From positions 682,001-746,000 of the forward strand of contig JAPFFF010000039.1 in NCBI GenBank assembly GCA_039105265.1: a stretch of 64,000 nt of DNA. The letters are read 5' to 3'. The stretch comes from Tritrichomonas musculus (lineage: Eukaryota > Parabasalia > Tritrichomonadida > Tritrichomonadidae). The notes beneath the pieces are model-generated. The model was given only the letters and a program-made list of their open reading frames with translations, was not told where the DNA came from and ran no database searches. The stretch's first letter is position 1; every line of letters starts with the position of its first letter. The position numbers and the translations under genes are program-made. Of the stretch, positions 1 to 10,665 are shown one piece after another.

Positions 1-31
1 TGATGTTGAAAATGGATTTCAAATCTTCATT

Positions 32-3000
32 TTAAAATGAAATGAATATTGAAAGAAAAGTATTATTATAACCAATCATCAAATTCATCAAGATTTGTAA
101 GTTTGGCTTCAATAGTCGTATCAGTAACAAATTGTTTTGGTTATAATTTAGTGTGTCTTCTTGAGTATTTGTCTCATTTGTGTTCATCGATGATGATGAT
201 GAGAATGACCAATCTTTCTCTTCAAGATAAATTCGATATTCATTTTTCTTTCTAACAATGATGATAATTATGGACAAGATTGAAAAGAACACTGCAACTG
301 AGCCACAAACAATTCCGATAAGATTTTCTGGACTTATTCTTTTATTTGAACTTATATATAGAACATAATAAGTTGGCACATACGAAGGAGACAACGAGTA
401 AATTATGTAAGGGAAATAAGAATAAGTATTTTTCCTGGCATCATATGAATATGAAAAAATCACTGATTTTATTAAAGTGCAAGTGAGTGAAAAACTAGAA
501 GAAATTAATACTTTTTGATTTATTGAAGTTTGTGTTGGAATGTCAAATGGCTTTTCTGATTGTGAAAATGAATTTGATTCACTAAACTTGCTTGATTTAG
601 AAAAAAGTGTAGTTTGTATGAACTCTTCTGATTTTGTAAAAAAATTTGTATTTGTAAATTCAAATGATTTTGAGAAAAATGATGATTTTTCGAATGAGTC
701 ACTTTGAGAAAAATGTTTTGAGCAAGTTAAAAAATCTGTTTTTGAAAAATAATTTGATTCACTAAAGAATTTTGATTTGGTAAATCCATTTGTTTTAGTA
801 AAATCGAATGATTGAGAGAAAACATTAGATTCACTAAAATCATTTGAATGAGAAAAATGATTTGACCAAGTTAAAAAATCTGTTTTTGAAAAATAATTTG
901 ATTCACTAAAGAATTTTGATTTGGTAAATCCATTTGTTTTAGTAAAATCGAATGATTGAGAGAAAACATTAGATTCATTAAAATCATTTGAATGAGAAAA
1001 ATGATTTGTTTTTGAAAATATTAATGATTCTGTAAATTTTCCAGACTTTGAAAATAAAAATGTTCCTGTGAACTTTGCTGAATTGGAGAAGTCAAAAGAA
1101 TTAGAGAACTGAAATGATTGAGTAAAATAATCTGTCTCTGAAAATTCAATTGAATTTGAAAAAACATAAGATGATGTAAATATAAAAGTTGGTACTGAAC
1201 ATTTTTGATTAAACACATCATTAAAAGTAACTTGTCGTTCACCAGTTTCATCATATAAAGATATATCATCTTTTTTGAACAACAAATCATCATAAGGATG
1301 AAGACAATTATCTGAAAAATACCATTTTCTTGTGGCGTTTTCATAATTTCCACCAAAAACATCAAAATCCAAGTTTGGATGAAATATATTAATTAAATTA
1401 TTTGTAAAATGATTTATCGATGACGCATTTTTATTTTCATTTGAATAAATGATCGAATTTAATTTGGTTATTGGATCATAGTTTATTTCAAATAAACAGT
1501 TCTTTATTTCTAAACAAGGAATAAATGTAGTTTTTGATGAACTGCTGAGGAAATTAAAATGAATTATTCCATTTATTACCAAATTTGGCTCAAATATATA
1601 TTTTAATTGGTTACTATTAAAAACACAGTTATCGAAAGTTCCAATTGAGTAGGATAAATATACATATAATCCACGAACTGAACTCAGATTTAAAAATGAA
1701 TCAATAATATCATCAAAAATACAGAATTTAAAAGTAACATTTGATGAATATAAATATATTTCTCCTTGATAATCAATATTATTTATAAATAGTATTGAGT
1801 TATTTACAAAATTTGTTCTATAAATTGTATAGTTCGATAAGGATAAATATAATGAATAAGCATATCATTCCATATTGTAAAAACATTATTTGCAAATGAG
1901 CACTCATTAATTGTTCCATTTGAACCATATAATGATATAGAACTGCCATATAAATAATTATCTAAATACGAACATCCAATCAAATCACAGTGAGAATATG
2001 ATACATATAACAACCCTCCATCATGATTATAACTTCTATATCCTATAAATGTATAATTGTTATTAGAAAAAGTACAAAAAGAGAAAATAAAGAAAGAATT
2101 TTCTAAATAAACTGATCCTCGAAAGTATTTATGGTCATATGAAGTAATATATATATTGTTTTTCAAGAAAAGGCATTTAGAAATTGAACATTTTGAACTT
2201 CTTGATAAAATAGAACCACCTAGAATATCTGTTATATGATATGACACGTTTATGAACATTATATTATTTTGGAAAGAACATTCAATAAAATCATTATAAG
2301 ATTCATATAAATGTATTAAACCTCCCTGAATATAATGAAATGGTTCTGAAATTTGGTTCATAGTAATATTGTTAGTCTTAAAAACACAAAAAGAAAAAGT
2401 GTAATTAGACTTTTCTGAATATACTAAACCACCGATTATATAATAATCTCCTCCAATATTACTTGTCAAAATATTACCAGCAGAAATACAACTTTTGATT
2501 GAACCATTTGACGAAAGTAAATGAATTAATCCACCAACTAAGCGAAAACCATGAATTATATTTACTACAAATGTGTTATTTATAAAATAGCATTCAATAA
2601 AATCACAATGAGATTTAAATGAAGCTATTAAACCACCATTGATATCTACATGAAAATGCTTATCATTTCCCGTGTATATATATATTGCGTTTTCTATAAA
2701 TGAGCTAAAATTTATAAGAGAATTTGAATTTTCTATGTATATCAAGCCTCCATAAATATCAAAATCAATTTCGGCTTTATCTGAATAAGCATAATTATTA
2801 GTGAATGTGCAATTATTAACAGAAAAATTAGACGATATTGAATGTATGAGAAATCCCCTATAATCTACTGATATGTTTATAGAATTATTTGAAAAATTAC
2901 AATCTGAAAAGTTGGAAAAACTTGAATTTAAATAAACAAGTGATTGTTGGGCAGAGTTGATTGAATTATCAAAGAAACAACATAAATCGAATTTTGAAAT

Positions 3001-3261
3001 TGCAGAAGATAAACTAATTATATAACCATTGATTTTTGTTGAATTATCAGTTAATCTATTAAATGATGTAAACGAGCAATTGTAAAAGCAAATTTGAACA
3101 TTTTGATCTGATATTCTTGATGAAATAATTTGATTTTTAAAACAATCAGAATTTCTTGATTCTACTTGATATTTACTTTTTAAAGAATAATTATTATTTT
3201 GACTGTAAGAGCTAAAATCGATCATTGATCTAGATGTGATGAAAAACAAAATAAAAACCAT
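32..3261 (-). pseudogene. Pmp-like beta-helix surface protein with FxxS/T repeats and C-terminal membrane anchor; one frameshift
   Basis: Two reverse-strand reading frames are parts of one gene. The first (3261 to about 1860) starts with a hydrophobic signal-like leader (MVFILFFIT) and holds repeats of the type CxFxNN / GGLIY, as in Pmp-like beta-helix proteins. The second frame resumes with NYTIYRTNFVNN and continues through an array of FxxS/T pentads (FSESNVFSQS, FTKTNGF), then a transmembrane segment (about residues 419-443 of the lower ORF, IGIVCGSVAVFF), then a basic, Ser/Asn-rich cytoplasmic tail. The frame changes between about 1848 and 1868; the second frame is closed upstream by a stop there, so a one-base indel is the simplest cause. 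It may be a sequencing indel, because the rest of both frames is clean. Family knowledge: such proteins are abundant predicted surface proteins of trichomonads; an adhesion role is inference. Confidence 0.7.
726..1006 (-). repeat. Two tandem 144-bp units coding 48 residues
   Basis: The stretch starting at 726 recurs almost exactly at 870, a period of 144 bp, which keeps the reading frame. It encodes the FxxS/T array of the Pmp-like protein. The near identity points to recent unequal crossing-over or slippage in a repeat-rich ectodomain. Confidence 0.85.
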
Positions 3262-3538
3262 AAGAAATGAAAATATTTTTTTATGTCAGTTAATTATTTT
3301 ATTGCATTTCCATTCAATTTTTGAATTTAAGATAATTTTTTTCTATACCTCCTCTAATATTTGAATAATTTGAATTGTCATCTAAGATCAAATTTATCTT
3401 ACAAAATCAAATACCTCCTTATAATTGAATTATCATAAATGATTACCTTTTTTTATACAACTGTTTCGAGTATTATCTATGAATAACATAATGAAAAAAA
3501 TTACAAAGGGAAAATCAATAAATATTGATAGATTATTA
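3262..3538. other. AT-rich intergenic stretch
   Basis: No coding signal seen. It holds the 5' flank of the Pmp-like gene, including two copies of an AATACCTCCTT-like word near 3345-3420, and runs to the TA at the edge of the TIR element. Confidence 0.5.
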
Positions 3539-3540
3539 TA

Positions 3541-4662
3541 CCCTTAGAAATTAACTGTCATTTTTTTTTGCGGAATAAACGTACGAGTAAACGTAAGAAG
3601 AAAATTTTGGAAAATTTTCTCACAAAGAATATTTTTTTCTCTCTCAAAATCTGACAATTCTTTTTATTCCCATTGAATTTTTTTGAAATAATTTTTTTTT
3701 TTATCAGAATTTTGACCGTTTATTATTGATTTTACAAGTAAATGAGGTTTTTCCTTATATTTAACAAATATTTGGATAAAATCTTTGGGGATTTAAATCA
3801 TTACATCCTATGTTATTTAATGCCCAAGTTATAACGAATTTTGTTTTTTTAATCGTTAACAATTTTTTTATTAATAAAAAATTCAAATTAAATCCCAATA
3901 TTTATAGTTATAATACAAGCATAAATAATATTAAATTTATTTATACCATTTTTTTAATTTAAATCTCATTATTCATCGACTTTTTCTATATTTTTTTATT
4001 TAAAAAAAGCAAAAATTGAAATTTTTGAGTGATTATTATATAAAATTAAGATTCATACTTAAGTATTATACTTAGGCATTATCTAAAACGCATGTTGGAA
4101 GCATAAATTAATCAAATTATAACGATTTTCAATCTTTATTGAATAATATTAAAAAAAAGCAAAAAGGGTCAAATAAAAAGCATAATAAGAGAATGATTGT
4201 AAAGAATATGTTTAGTAAAAACCATAAAATTAAAAAGAATCCAAAAAAATAAATATCGTCATCGAATAATATTTCAAATTTGAATTAGCAACGAATTGAG
4301 ATCATCTATACACTTAGGAACTGTAATAATATTTTGGTCTCGATGTTTCAGAAGCAAGATTTAAGTAGAAATTGAGCAAAGGAACTTGTATAAAAAAATG
4401 GGTGAATTTTATGATTTACGATCACTCTTTCAAAATTAGATTATATTCACTTTTTCATAAAAAATAAGATTTTCTTATAAAGCATATTTCTTTCTAATAA
4501 AATCTAAAGGATTACTAATTATAAATTAAAAAATAATATGTTTTGTAAATGACAATTCTTTTTTGAATTGAGTTTATTCAAAAAAAAATTTTAAAAATTT
4601 TAAATGAAAATTTTACGTACGTTTATTCCGCAAAAAAAAAAATGACAGTTATTTTGTAAGGG
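3541..4662. mobile_element. Non-autonomous TA-flanked TIR element (mariner/pogo-type), TIR family CCCTTA
   Basis: The left end (CCCTTAGAAATTAACTGTCA, then an oligo-T run and GCGGAATAAACGTACG) is matched in inverted orientation at the right end (CGTACGTTTATTCCGC, oligo-A, TGACAGTTATTTTGTAAGGG). Each arm is about 46 bp, and both ends abut TA (3539-3540 and 4663-4664), the target duplication of Tc1/mariner/pogo elements. The 1122 bp between have no meaningful ORF, so the element is non-autonomous. The arms differ by a few bases and by oligo-T length, so it is not brand new. Its TIR is unlike that of the pogo-like element at 38.6-45.5 kb, so its transposase source is not in this window. Confidence 0.85.
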
Positions 4663-4816
4663 TATATTTTATTACTTTTCATTATTGATGGAATTATTAT
4701 TTTTTTAAGTGAAGTGCATTCTATGAATGTATAATACATTTTTATTATAATCGAAGAATGAAGTTCTATTATAGTCAAACTCGAACAACCAAAAAAGCAA
4801 TACTCACAAATTTCTG

Positions 4817-5167
4817 TTAATTTTGAAAAAACACAATTTTTTTGAATGAAGAAAAACTTCGAAAAGCTTCTTTCCCAAGTTTTGTTACCGACGATGATAT
4901 TGCTAATTGCGTTATTGGCAAACAGTTATTAAATGTCCAGTCATTAATTGCAATCACTGAAGAAGGAATTATTATTTGTTTCAGTGATGAACATACATCA
5001 AATGCTGAATCACCAATTGATTCAATTGAAGCTGGAATTGAAGTTTTACTTAATGATTCGCATTGTTGGAAATAAGAATCACCAATGCATGCCAATTTAG
5101 ATGGAATTTCTAATTCGGTCTGTTTTGGACAATTGTTAAGAGCAAATTTGCTCTGCAATAAAATCAA
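4817..5167 (-). pseudogene. BspA-like LRR_5 fragment
   Basis: About five leucine-rich repeats of the BspA type (ESIGDSAFDVCSSLKQIIIPSS) sit on the reverse strand. The open frame has no ATG (it opens at TTG) and is only 116 codons, far below intact relatives in this window (up to 1112 residues). It ends in KIVFFQN with no C-terminal module. It is most simply a scrap of a larger DUF3447-LRR or LRR protein. The forward-strand frame over the same bases is an antisense by-product of the repeat. Confidence 0.65.
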
Positions 5168-5609
5168 TTTTAATTAAGTTTTATCATTTTTTAATCAAGA
5201 TTTTTATTAATTTTTGAAAGTAAATTATTATTGCTTTTACTCAATGATGCAGATGAAGATAAAAAAGCTTCATTGGTGTTCTTTATGAAACCATTTCTGT
5301 TTTTGGAAGAATAGATAAAATCTGTTTTTCTGCCTTATGATATCTAAAGATTTTGAGATACTTTTAAAAAATAAAAATATAATCTCAGAAAAAAAATCTA
5401 ATAAATGAAAACTAATTTCTTGAAAGATAATTTGACACAAAATATTAAATATATATATATAAAATATAAAGGCCACTTACCCAATTTATAAGAAGGGTAT
5501 GTCCGTTTTTATTGATTTTTTATTTCACATGTCATATTAGATTTTTTTATTTCACTTAATGCAAATACGATAAGAATCCAATCAGAAGCAGTTTTGCAAT
5601 AAGCATACC
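5168..5609. other. AT-rich intergenic stretch
   Basis: A 68-codon reverse frame here is Phe/Ile-rich low-complexity sequence with no recognisable domain. I see nothing else apart from a short (TA)n tract near 5449-5463. Confidence 0.4.
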
Positions 5610-8600
5610 TCAATCATGTAACTCATTTTCAATTTTTTCTCGAATATTTGCCATTTCTGATTCATCATTATTTATATATAATCTGAATCTGAAATTATTG
5701 TCAACAGAACTATCTGATAAACGTCCCCTTATTTCAAAACTTTCTTCGTGGTACGATTCCAATGCATGCACCATTAAAGAACTGTAAAATGCTTCATAAA
5801 TAACATCAAATTTTGGGAATTGTACTTCATTTTCAATTATGTCCGTGGATTCTTTAAACCTCATTCTGTAATGTGTATCAAGTTCTATAAATCTTTCAGG
5901 TTCAAATAGATCATGCTTTTTATCAAAAGAAAAATCATTTTTTGAATATTCAAACAATATGTCACTAAGATTGGCACATGGATCATTTTCAATGTCGCTT
6001 ATAAAACCACCAATATCGTTTCTTAATTTATCTGCTGAGTTCTTTTCAGATTCTCTATTCCCAAACTTTTCAAATAACTTATTTTTAATTTGTTCATTGC
6101 TTAATTGACATTGGTTCTTTGAAGGAGACAGTATGAATGAGTTGCCATTTCGTATTAAAACCATGTCATAGTAATCATCATCATCTGAGGAACTGATTTT
6201 AGGTTTGGGAATAGATTTTGGTAAAACTTTTATACATTTCTTTCTTTTATATATCTTCATTTCAACTTCTTCTTCATTTTCCTCTTCAGATTCTTCTTTA
6301 TTATTACTATTATTATTATCTTCAAAATATGCTTCTTTTTTATTATTATTATCTTCATAATATTCTTTATTATTATTATTATTATTATCTTCATAATATT
6401 CTTTATTATTATTATTATTATTATCTTCATAATATTCTTCTTTTTTATTATTATTATTATCTTCAAAATATGCTTCTTTTTTATTATTATTATCTTCATA
6501 ATATTCTTCTTTATTATTATTATTATAATTATTATTATTATTATTATTATTATAATTATTATTATCCTCAGAATATTCCTCTTCTTTATTATTATCATTA
6601 TTATCTTCAGAATATTCTTCTTTATTATTCTTATCTTCAGAATATTCTTCTTCTTCTTTATTATTATTATTATCTTCAGAATTTTCTTCTTCTTCTTTAT
6701 TATTATTTTTATCTTCAGAATACTCTTCTTCTTCGCTATTGATTTCTTCAGAATATTCTTCTTCTTTATTATTATCTTCAGAATACTCTTCTTCTTCTTC
6801 TTTATTATCATTATATTCAGAATATTCTTTATTATTATTATTATTATATTCAAAATATTCTTCTTCTTCAGGTTCATCTTCTATGCTATTAATACCTTCA
6901 GAATATTCATCTTCCTTATTATTATTCTCTTCTGATTTTTCTACATTTTCTTCTTCAGAATCTCCTTCTTTATTATTCTCTTCAGAGTCTATTTCATTTT
7001 TATTTTCAGATTCTTCTTCATTTTCATGATTAAAATCTTCTTCTTTATTAGTTTCTTCAGGATCACTTTTTTCTTCATATTCATTTTTCTCTACAGAATC
7101 TATTTCATCATTTTGAATATGATTTTCTTCTTCAATAAAAAGAGAATAAAACTTTGTAGATGAATTAAAGGAAGATTTTTCTTTTTTAGGTGCTTCTTCT
7201 TCTTCGCTTCTTTCATTTTCATTAAATGAAGCTATTGTATAAACATCATCATCATCACTTAATTCTATGTAATTATTTTTTCTTTTTTCTAAAAATACGT
7301 TAGTACAATATAGTTCATCCATCATGTCTTCCTTTTCAGTTGGCTCTTCAAATTCATTTTCATTCTCTTCTAATTGGAAAAAGCTAGCTACGAATTCTTT
7401 CTTATTAATGATTGATGGTTGGCTCTTAAATGAATCAATTTTTTCACTGGGATGACTTGAACTTGAATATGAACTGCTTGGTAATGATTTAGAATATTGG
7501 AGGTCACTTTTTTCTATGGATGATTTCTTTTTCATCTTTGAATCACGTTTTATTTGAACACAATCACTTTTGTTTATTCTTGAAACATTGGTTTTCGTCT
7601 TCTTATTCATTATATGACTTCTTGCTTTATGAGAATGCTTTGATTTTTGTTTTAGTGAATTCATCTGCCTCTGATCATGAACATTATTTTCAAATTTGGA
7701 AAATTTTTCATTATCTGAATGATCTTCCTCATTTTCTGACCATTTATCTTCTGAATACAGTTTATTTTGGGAGCATCTATCTGAATTTTTGCTTTTTTTG
7801 GACAATTTTTTTCCTGAACAATTTTCTTTTTCTGACCAATTATCTTCTGAATAATCTTTTCTTTCTGACCGTTTATCTTCTGAATTTTTTCCTTTTTTGC
7901 TATGATTTAAACAATCTTGCTTTAATCTTTTTTTATTCAGACTTCTTGCCTTAAATTGATTATCTTGACTATCAAAATTTGCTGAATGGCAATGCTTAAA
8001 TGAGTTTATATTATTTTGCTTATCAAAACTTGATGAATGACAACGCCCAAAAGTCTTTTGGTTTTGAGTTTTGTCTGAATCTGTCTTTTTTGAACGTTTA
8101 TTTTCTTCACTTTTTGGGCTAACATTATTTGCTTTGAATTGATTATTAGTTGATTGCGACTTTAAATTATTGGCGTCATCGTTGGAAAGCTTCTCGTTTT
8201 TTCTTTCTTGCGATCTTTTGCTACTGTTTGCGTTTTGTTGAGATTTTTTTTGATTATTTCCATTTTGTAAACCATCACTTCTTAATTGATCATTGGCTGT
8301 ATTATGTGAAGCGTTTGATGGAAAATTATCACACTCATATGGTTCATCATTGTAATCTGAATAATAAACTCCACCAGAATTGCTTTGTTCATCATTATAA
8401 TCTGAATTGAATATACAACTAGAACTTGGGTTTTCTAAATGTAAATTTTTAATATATGAACTTGCGCATTTTTTTACATATTCTTCAAACTCATTATTAT
8501 TACTATTATTACTTCTATTGTCATTCTTTGAGGAGCTTGATTTTGCTTTTCTTGCTTTTTTTTTCTTTGAAGGGCATGAAAAATATACTCGAGATGCAAT

Positions 8601-8624
8601 TATCAACCCTGTATTTATGTTCAT
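5610..8624 (-). CDS. Large low-complexity acidic Asn/Glu-repeat protein, unknown function
   Basis: The best ATG is at 8624 (MNINTGLIIASRVYFSC), giving about 1004 residues; an upstream GTG only extends the frame. I do not recognise the protein. Three zones are visible. A Lys/Ser-rich basic zone (about residues 20-400) has repeated SEDKWSE/SKKxK words. A strongly acidic zone (about 420-830) is made of NNNNKEEEYSEDNN-type repeats encoded by GAA/AAT/GAT codons. A C-terminal non-repetitive domain of about 160 residues (LSNEQIKNKLFEKFGN onward, ending ENELHD) may be folded. No signal peptide, transmembrane segment or enzyme motif is clear. The basic-then-acidic composition would suit a nuclear or scaffold protein, but that is speculation. 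The AT-rich trinucleotide coding repeats are expected to vary in length between strains. Confidence 0.75.
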   Translation of the reverse strand: MNINTGLIIASRVYFSCPSKKKKARKAKSSSSKNDNRSNNSNNNEFEEYVKKCASSYIKNLHLENPSSSCIFNSDYNDEQSNSGGVYYSDYNDEPYECDNFPSNASHNTANDQLRSDGLQNGNNQKKSQQNANSSKRSQERKNEKLSNDDANNLKSQSTNNQFKANNVSPKSEENKRSKKTDSDKTQNQKTFGRCHSSSFDKQNNINSFKHCHSANFDSQDNQFKARSLNKKRLKQDCLNHSKKGKNSEDKRSERKDYSEDNWSEKENCSGKKLSKKSKNSDRCSQNKLYSEDKWSENEEDHSDNEKFSKFENNVHDQRQMNSLKQKSKHSHKARSHIMNKKTKTNVSRINKSDCVQIKRDSKMKKKSSIEKSDLQYSKSLPSSSYSSSSHPSEKIDSFKSQPSIINKKEFVASFFQLEENENEFEEPTEKEDMMDELYCTNVFLEKRKNNYIELSDDDDVYTIASFNENERSEEEEAPKKEKSSFNSSTKFYSLFIEEENHIQNDEIDSVEKNEYEEKSDPEETNKEEDFNHENEEESENKNEIDSEENNKEGDSEEENVEKSEENNNKEDEYSEGINSIEDEPEEEEYFEYNNNNNKEYSEYNDNKEEEEEYSEDNNKEEEYSEEINSEEEEYSEDKNNNKEEEENSEDNNNNKEEEEYSEDKNNKEEYSEDNNDNNKEEEYSEDNNNYNNNNNNNNYNNNNKEEYYEDNNNKKEAYFEDNNNNKKEEYYEDNNNNNNKEYYEDNNNNNNKEYYEDNNNKKEAYFEDNNNSNNKEESEEENEEEVEMKIYKRKKCIKVLPKSIPKPKISSSDDDDYYDMVLIRNGNSFILSPSKNQCQLSNEQIKNKLFEKFGNRESEKNSADKLRNDIGGFISDIENDPCANLSDILFEYSKNDFSFDKKHDLFEPERFIELDTHYRMRFKESTDIIENEVQFPKFDVIYEAFYSSLMVHALESYHEESFEIRGRLSDSSVDNNFRFRLYINNDESEMANIREKIENELHD
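6290..6860 (-). repeat. Trinucleotide-rich coding repeat (Asn/Glu/Tyr-Glu-Asp)
   Basis: On the + strand this is a dense array of TTATTA and TTCTTC triplets broken by TCTTCAGAATATTC / TCTTCATAATATTC modules. On the coding strand it gives NNNNN-KEEE-YSEDN / YYEDN units. The frame is kept throughout, which argues that the gene is under coding constraint despite the slippage-prone sequence. Confidence 0.85.
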
Positions 8625-9182
8625 CAATAAAAAACAAGACACTATTTAAAATTGAATGAACATTTCACCAAAAAAACATGACACTATTCAAAATTTTAGT
8701 CCTATATATCAACAGATAACGAAAAAATATAAAATAAAATATATGAAATAAGCTTTATTGATACAATTTGCAACAAAAAATCAATCAGAAAGAAGGAAAA
8801 TTAAAGAATTACATAATAAAATTACATGAACAAGTAAATCAACCTAAATAAAATGCTTTGTGACATTATTGGCTTTTATTGATAAAAATTTGCAACAGTT
8901 GACTCTACTAAAGGTCAATAAAAACTAATTATTACATTTTTTAAATATATAAATACATGATGAGTTTGAATGTTAAACTTAAGTTTTCACTAAGATTAGG
9001 GTTTAAATGAAAAAAATAATCCTAAAAGAAAGATTTCAACTTTTTAAACTGGTTTTCATTTTCCCGTACCATTCAAAAAATAGAATAAAAGAGAAAAAGA
9101 TTTTTATTCAATAAAATAAATTATTCAAAATTTGATTTCGTATCACAAGTCTACTTCTTAATTTTTTTTTTTTTTTTTTTAT
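8625..9182. other. Divergent intergenic region with oligo-T before the downstream ATG
   Basis: It lies between two divergently transcribed genes and so probably holds both promoters. Near 8632-8695 a short word (ACACTATTnAAAATT) occurs twice. A run of about 18 T residues (9163-9180) ends two bases before the ATG at 9183. No ORF of note. Confidence 0.45.
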
Positions 9183-10505
9183 ATGAGCAAAACAATTAAA
9201 ATACAACTCAATCCATCATGCATTTTGACTGTCCCATTTCATATTTATGACAATGATTTTACATTTATTGTTAATGGTGAAGAATTCAAGACCAGTAAAC
9301 TTATTTCAGACCTCTTATCTCCTGTTATTTGTCAAATTCACTTAAATGATCCAACATTCGATATATTTATAATCAATACGCAAGAATCAGGAAGTTTTTC
9401 ACATCTTCTTGACCTTTTTAACTTCAAAAAAAATAATATCTCAGATCACGAACTTCCCTTCATTCAAGAAGTGATTGAAATTCTGGGCAATCAAACGATT
9501 GAATGTGACGAATGGGATAACCCCGAAGAACTGACTGTTAACAACGTTTTTTCAACAATCAAATATCATGAGAAGCACTGTAAAATATTCAGCGCCCGGT
9601 TAGAAAAAGAAATTGAGTTCATTTCAACACACTTCACCGAAATTTATGATAGTCAAGAAGAAGAATTTGAAAATTTATCAGTTTTTACGCTGAATTCTAT
9701 TTTTAGTAATGATAAACTGGAACTGGAGTCAGAAGACCAGCTTCTGAGAATTGTCAACAAACTCTACACGAAAGATGTAAACTATTCAATTTTATATGAA
9801 ACCGTTTTTTTTGAAAATGTTTCATCAGAAGCGATGAAAGAATTTGTTTCAATCTTTGACATCAATGAACTGACGGTCTCTATTTGGAGGCGTCTGGCAG
9901 ATCGTCTTGTGAGAGATACAAAAACATCAAATGATATGACATGTGATATAAAAAATCGATACAAAAAAGCAGATAATAGAGGGACTGTTTTTCCAGCATC
10001 TGAAGAAAACCAGTTCAAAGGAATCATCAACTACCTACGCACTCAATCAAACGGAAAAATTTACAACGAAGTTGACATCACTTCATCATCTAACCTCTAT
10101 GGTTCTAGAGAGGATCGTCATCCACGTGTTGTTGCTTTATATGAAGACGAAGAAAACTACTTCGTATCTTCAGACATTCCAAACATCTGGCTGATGTTTG
10201 ACTTTAAAAAGCATCGTGTTGCACCAACCGGTTACACCATCAGATCATATGCTTCTTTTGCCAACAGCGAGCACCCAAAGAGCTGGGTCATTGAAGGCTC
10301 GAATGACAGCTCTTCATGGGAGGAAATTGATGAGCAGGTCAACTGCGGATACCTGAATGGGAAGAGCTTTGTTCACACATTCAAAATTAAGAATGAAACA
10401 TCGAAAGAATACAGGTATATCAGAATGCGTCTCACAGGACCAAATTGGCTTGGCAACAATCAGCTCATTATTAATTCATTTGAAATTTATGGAAAACTTA
10501 TTTGA
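9183..10505 (+). CDS. BTB-like/BACK-like protein with C-terminal F5/8 type C (discoidin) domain
   Basis: 440 residues from an ATG preceded by oligo-T. The N-terminal third looks like the divergent trichomonad BTB module (DFTFIVNGEEFKTSKLISDLLSP, about residues 25-48), followed by a helical BACK-like region (about 110-240). The C-terminal half (about 285-438) is a discoidin/F5-8C fold: NGKIYNEVDITSSS, PNIWLMFDFKKHRVAPTGYTIRSY, PKSWVIEGSNDSSSWEEID, YRYIRMRLTG and the closing NSFEIYGKL. The family is expanded in trichomonads. There is no signal peptide, so the protein is probably cytosolic, with the discoidin domain binding a glycan or protein ligand; the ligand is unknown. GC content is higher than in its surroundings. 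A decayed relative lies at about 14.9-15.4 kb. Confidence 0.85.
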   Translation: MSKTIKIQLNPSCILTVPFHIYDNDFTFIVNGEEFKTSKLISDLLSPVICQIHLNDPTFDIFIINTQESGSFSHLLDLFNFKKNNISDHELPFIQEVIEILGNQTIECDEWDNPEELTVNNVFSTIKYHEKHCKIFSARLEKEIEFISTHFTEIYDSQEEEFENLSVFTLNSIFSNDKLELESEDQLLRIVNKLYTKDVNYSILYETVFFENVSSEAMKEFVSIFDINELTVSIWRRLADRLVRDTKTSNDMTCDIKNRYKKADNRGTVFPASEENQFKGIINYLRTQSNGKIYNEVDITSSSNLYGSREDRHPRVVALYEDEENYFVSSDIPNIWLMFDFKKHRVAPTGYTIRSYASFANSEHPKSWVIEGSNDSSSWEEIDEQVNCGYLNGKSFVHTFKIKNETSKEYRYIRMRLTGPNWLGNNQLIINSFEIYGKLI

Positions 10506-10665
10506 TCATTTCTGAACACCGTATTTTATTTAAATATAAAAGTTATTTATTTAGGCACAAATATGATATATAGAACTTTTATGAAAAAGTATTTTTGCTT
10601 CAATAAAAATTGAATATATATTTGGTCTAATAAATTTTTTAAGAAATTTTTCAAAATTTTGAAAA

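Noticed and set aside
5270-5476. 68-codon reverse frame
   Set aside because: Phe/Ile-rich low-complexity translation of AT-rich DNA with no family resemblance.
6218-6877. Forward Tyr/Leu-rich and reverse Ile/Lys-rich frames over the Asn/Glu repeat
   Set aside because: Shadow frames of TTATTA/TTCTTC triplets; only the reverse Asn/Glu frame continues into non-repetitive protein at both ends.
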